A stretch of 64,000 nucleotides of DNA, taken from Caulobacter sp. NIBR1757 (GTDB lineage: Bacteria > Pseudomonadota > Alphaproteobacteria > Caulobacterales > Caulobacteraceae). The DNA lies in contig NZ_CP115463.1 of the NCBI RefSeq assembly GCF_027912495.1, forward strand, positions 2,627,501 through 2,691,500. Direction: 5' to 3'. Positions 62,614 through 64,000 of the stretch are shown here, piece after piece. Below the pieces are notes generated by a model. It had not been told where the DNA came from, ran no database searches, and saw only the letters and a program-made list of their open reading frames with translations. The position numbers and the translations under genes were made by a program. The first letter of the stretch is position 1. Each line of letters opens with the position of its first letter.

Positions 62614-62940
62614 TCAGTCGCGGGGCTTGAGCTCCGTGAGCGCCCACTTGTCGCCCTGCTTGCGGAAGCTCAGCGCCACCCGCGCGCCCGGCGTTTCGGG
62701 CGCGGACGCCATGACGTCGGCATAGGCCCGGAAGGTGGTCCGACCGGCAGCCAGCCCCGCCTGCGGCACGGCCTCATGGTCGATGGTGGCGCTCTCCAGC
62801 GTCACCGCGGAGATCGAGCCCGTGGCGGTGAACACCGGGCCGCTCAACGGCGGCAGGGTTTCGACCTTGTTGATCTTGTCCGGCCCCGGTCCGCAGGCGG
62901 CGGCGAGCAGGCAGAGCGACACGATGGCGGCGAGCCTCAT
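62614..62940 (-). CDS. small lipoprotein
   Basis: 108 residues: MRLAAIVSLCLLAAACGPGPDKINK with lipobox LAAAC, then a single cystatin/NTF2-like compact domain (AYADVMASAPETPGARVALSFRKQGDKWALTELKP). The ending is like that of small DUF4878/NTF2-type lipoproteins, but the match is not firm. The start is fixed by the signal; the longer frame to 63027 covers the promoter region. Confidence 0.75.
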   Translation of the reverse strand: MRLAAIVSLCLLAAACGPGPDKINKVETLPPLSGPVFTATGSISAVTLESATIDHEAVPQAGLAAGRTTFRAYADVMASAPETPGARVALSFRKQGDKWALTELKPRD

Positions 62941-63076
62941 CTTGGAACCGATCCTTCCTTGTACGGAGCGGGCCGTAGCACGCCCGTATGACAGTTCAAC
63001 CAATTGCCTTCCCGCCGAAGCCGCCATGGCCTACAAGCCCCGCCTGAATTGGGCTCAATCTACTGGAGAGTGAACC

Positions 63077-63982
63077 GTGGCGCGGCTGTTCGACGCCTTT
63101 GTAATGGTCGACTGGAGCGCGTCTTCCACGCCGAAGACGGGCCGCGATTCCATCTGGATCGGGGTCAACAAGCGTGACGCCCGCTTCCGCCCCACCTTCG
63201 AGGCCCACAACCCCGCCACTCGCGCCGCCGCCATGGCGACCCTGCGCGAGGTGATCGGTGATCTGCGCCGTCGCGGCGAACGGGTGCTCGTCGGCTTCGA
63301 CTTCCCGCTCGGCTATCCGCGTGGAACAGCAGCAAAGCTGGGCCTGAAGGACGCCGACTGGTCCGGCATGTGGAAGTTCCTGGCCGACAACGTCGTCGAC
63401 AAGCCCACCAACGTGAACAACCGCTTCGCCGTGGCCAACAAGGCCAACCGGCTGATGACCGATTCCGCCAAGCCCTTCTGGGGCTGCCCGGCCAAGGACG
63501 CCCAGACCTGGCTGCAGGCGACCAAGCCCGAGCACACGGCCGACCTGCCGCCGGTGCTGCGCGCCGCCGAGCTGGCGACCCAGGGCAAGGGCAAGGCCGG
63601 GGCCAAGAGCGTCTGGCAGATCTTCGGTAACGGCACGGTCGGCAGCCAGGCCATCGTCGGCATTCCGGCCGTGCGGGCCCTCAAGCTGGAACTGGGTGAC
63701 AAGGCGAAAGCCTGGCCGTTCGAGACCGGCTGGAAGACCTTGAAGGACGCCGATGTCGCCGACATCGAGGTGCTGTTCGCCGAGATCTATCCGGCCCTCG
63801 GCGACGTGCGCCCGGAAGCCGGCGAGATCCTCGACCGGGCCCAGGTCCGCGCCCTGTGCGAACATTTCCTGCGCCTCGACGAGGCCGGCAAGCTGGGCGA
63901 AGCCTTCGCCCCGCCCAAGGGCGCCGACGAGGCCGAGATCGCCATCATCGAGACCGAAGAAGGCTGGATTCTCGGGGCCTGA
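63077..63982 (+). CDS. conserved hypothetical protein, possible DUF429/RNase H-like fold
   Basis: 301 residues, GTG start after GGAGAG. The N-terminus FDAFVMVDWSASSTPKTGRDSIWIG and VLVGFDFPLGYPRG place acidic residues (D in VDWS, D in FDFP) as in RNase H-fold DUF429-like proteins. The rest has conserved KPFWGCPAKD and VWQIFGNGTVGSQAIVGIPAVR blocks of a family seen in alphaproteobacteria. Function unknown; some homologues carry cofactor-biosynthesis annotations that I cannot support here. Ends 18 nt before the window edge. Confidence 0.75.
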   Translation: MARLFDAFVMVDWSASSTPKTGRDSIWIGVNKRDARFRPTFEAHNPATRAAAMATLREVIGDLRRRGERVLVGFDFPLGYPRGTAAKLGLKDADWSGMWKFLADNVVDKPTNVNNRFAVANKANRLMTDSAKPFWGCPAKDAQTWLQATKPEHTADLPPVLRAAELATQGKGKAGAKSVWQIFGNGTVGSQAIVGIPAVRALKLELGDKAKAWPFETGWKTLKDADVADIEVLFAEIYPALGDVRPEAGEILDRAQVRALCEHFLRLDEAGKLGEAFAPPKGADEAEIAIIETEEGWILGA

Positions 63983-64000
63983 CGGCGCCGGCTTGCCAAG

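Overview
The window is high-GC alphaproteobacterial DNA, most likely from the family Caulobacteraceae (Caulobacter or Phenylobacterium type; the genus is not decided here). Four things point there: a complete holdfast-synthesis locus (hfsE-F-G-H and hfsC-B-A with divergent hfsD), the cell-cycle kinase gene cckA directly downstream of fliQ-fliR-flhB, CtrA-type boxes (TTAA-N7-TTAC) in front of fliQ and between hfsA and hfsD, and an alphaproteobacterial LexA box (GTTC-N7-GTTC) in front of recA.

Layout. 1-13 kb: start of hrpB, an amino-acid permease, a metallo-beta-lactamase-fold hydrolase, a membrane protein with a divergent AraC regulator, then a two-component system flanked by three secreted EF-hand proteins, followed by a MacA/MacB-type exporter. 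12.6-18.2 kb: a DUF559 gene between inverted repeats, a DUF1345 membrane protein, a TauD-type dioxygenase divergent from a TetR/acyl-CoA-synthetase pair, and tRNA-Ser(GCT). 18.2-29.3 kb: the holdfast locus, with an 850-bp IS5-family element between hfsH and hfsC, inserted exactly at the centre of an 18-bp palindrome that also occurs intact at 13.88 kb. 29.6-41 kb: an RcnB-like protein, then a pectin/galacturonate catabolic locus (kdgK, KDPG aldolase, TonB receptor, divergent pectate lyase, kduI-kduD) in which phosphoenolpyruvate carboxylase overlaps the end of kduD. A shared operator-like palindrome TGACACCGGTGTCA lies at the pectate lyase/receptor and kduI control regions.

41-51 kb is the core chromosomal block recA, an EAL protein, a DUF885 protein, cckA, flhB, fliR, fliQ. 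51.3-54.7 kb is a lower-GC islet and the most unusual part of the window: a peptidase-less relative of bacteriocin-type ABC exporters, divergently overlapping an ATP-grasp ligase of the MvdD/graspetide-maturase type, followed without a gap by a lipoprotein of the TraB/Tiki/ChaN/erythromycin-esterase superfamily. It looks like a transferred peptide-modification and export cassette, but no convincing precursor peptide is visible. 55-64 kb is ordinary chromosome: a CNNM/CBS transporter-like protein, a glycerate-kinase-like protein, NnrU, an EF-hand protein, LysE, glutathione peroxidase, two oxidoreductases and several small secreted proteins.

The intergenic regions hold at least five kinds of palindromic repeat (12.67/13.13, 23.17/44.16, 25.52/25.66, 26.54/26.64 and 40.90-41.07 kb). 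Very long open frames antisense to the real genes are GC-driven shadows and were left out.
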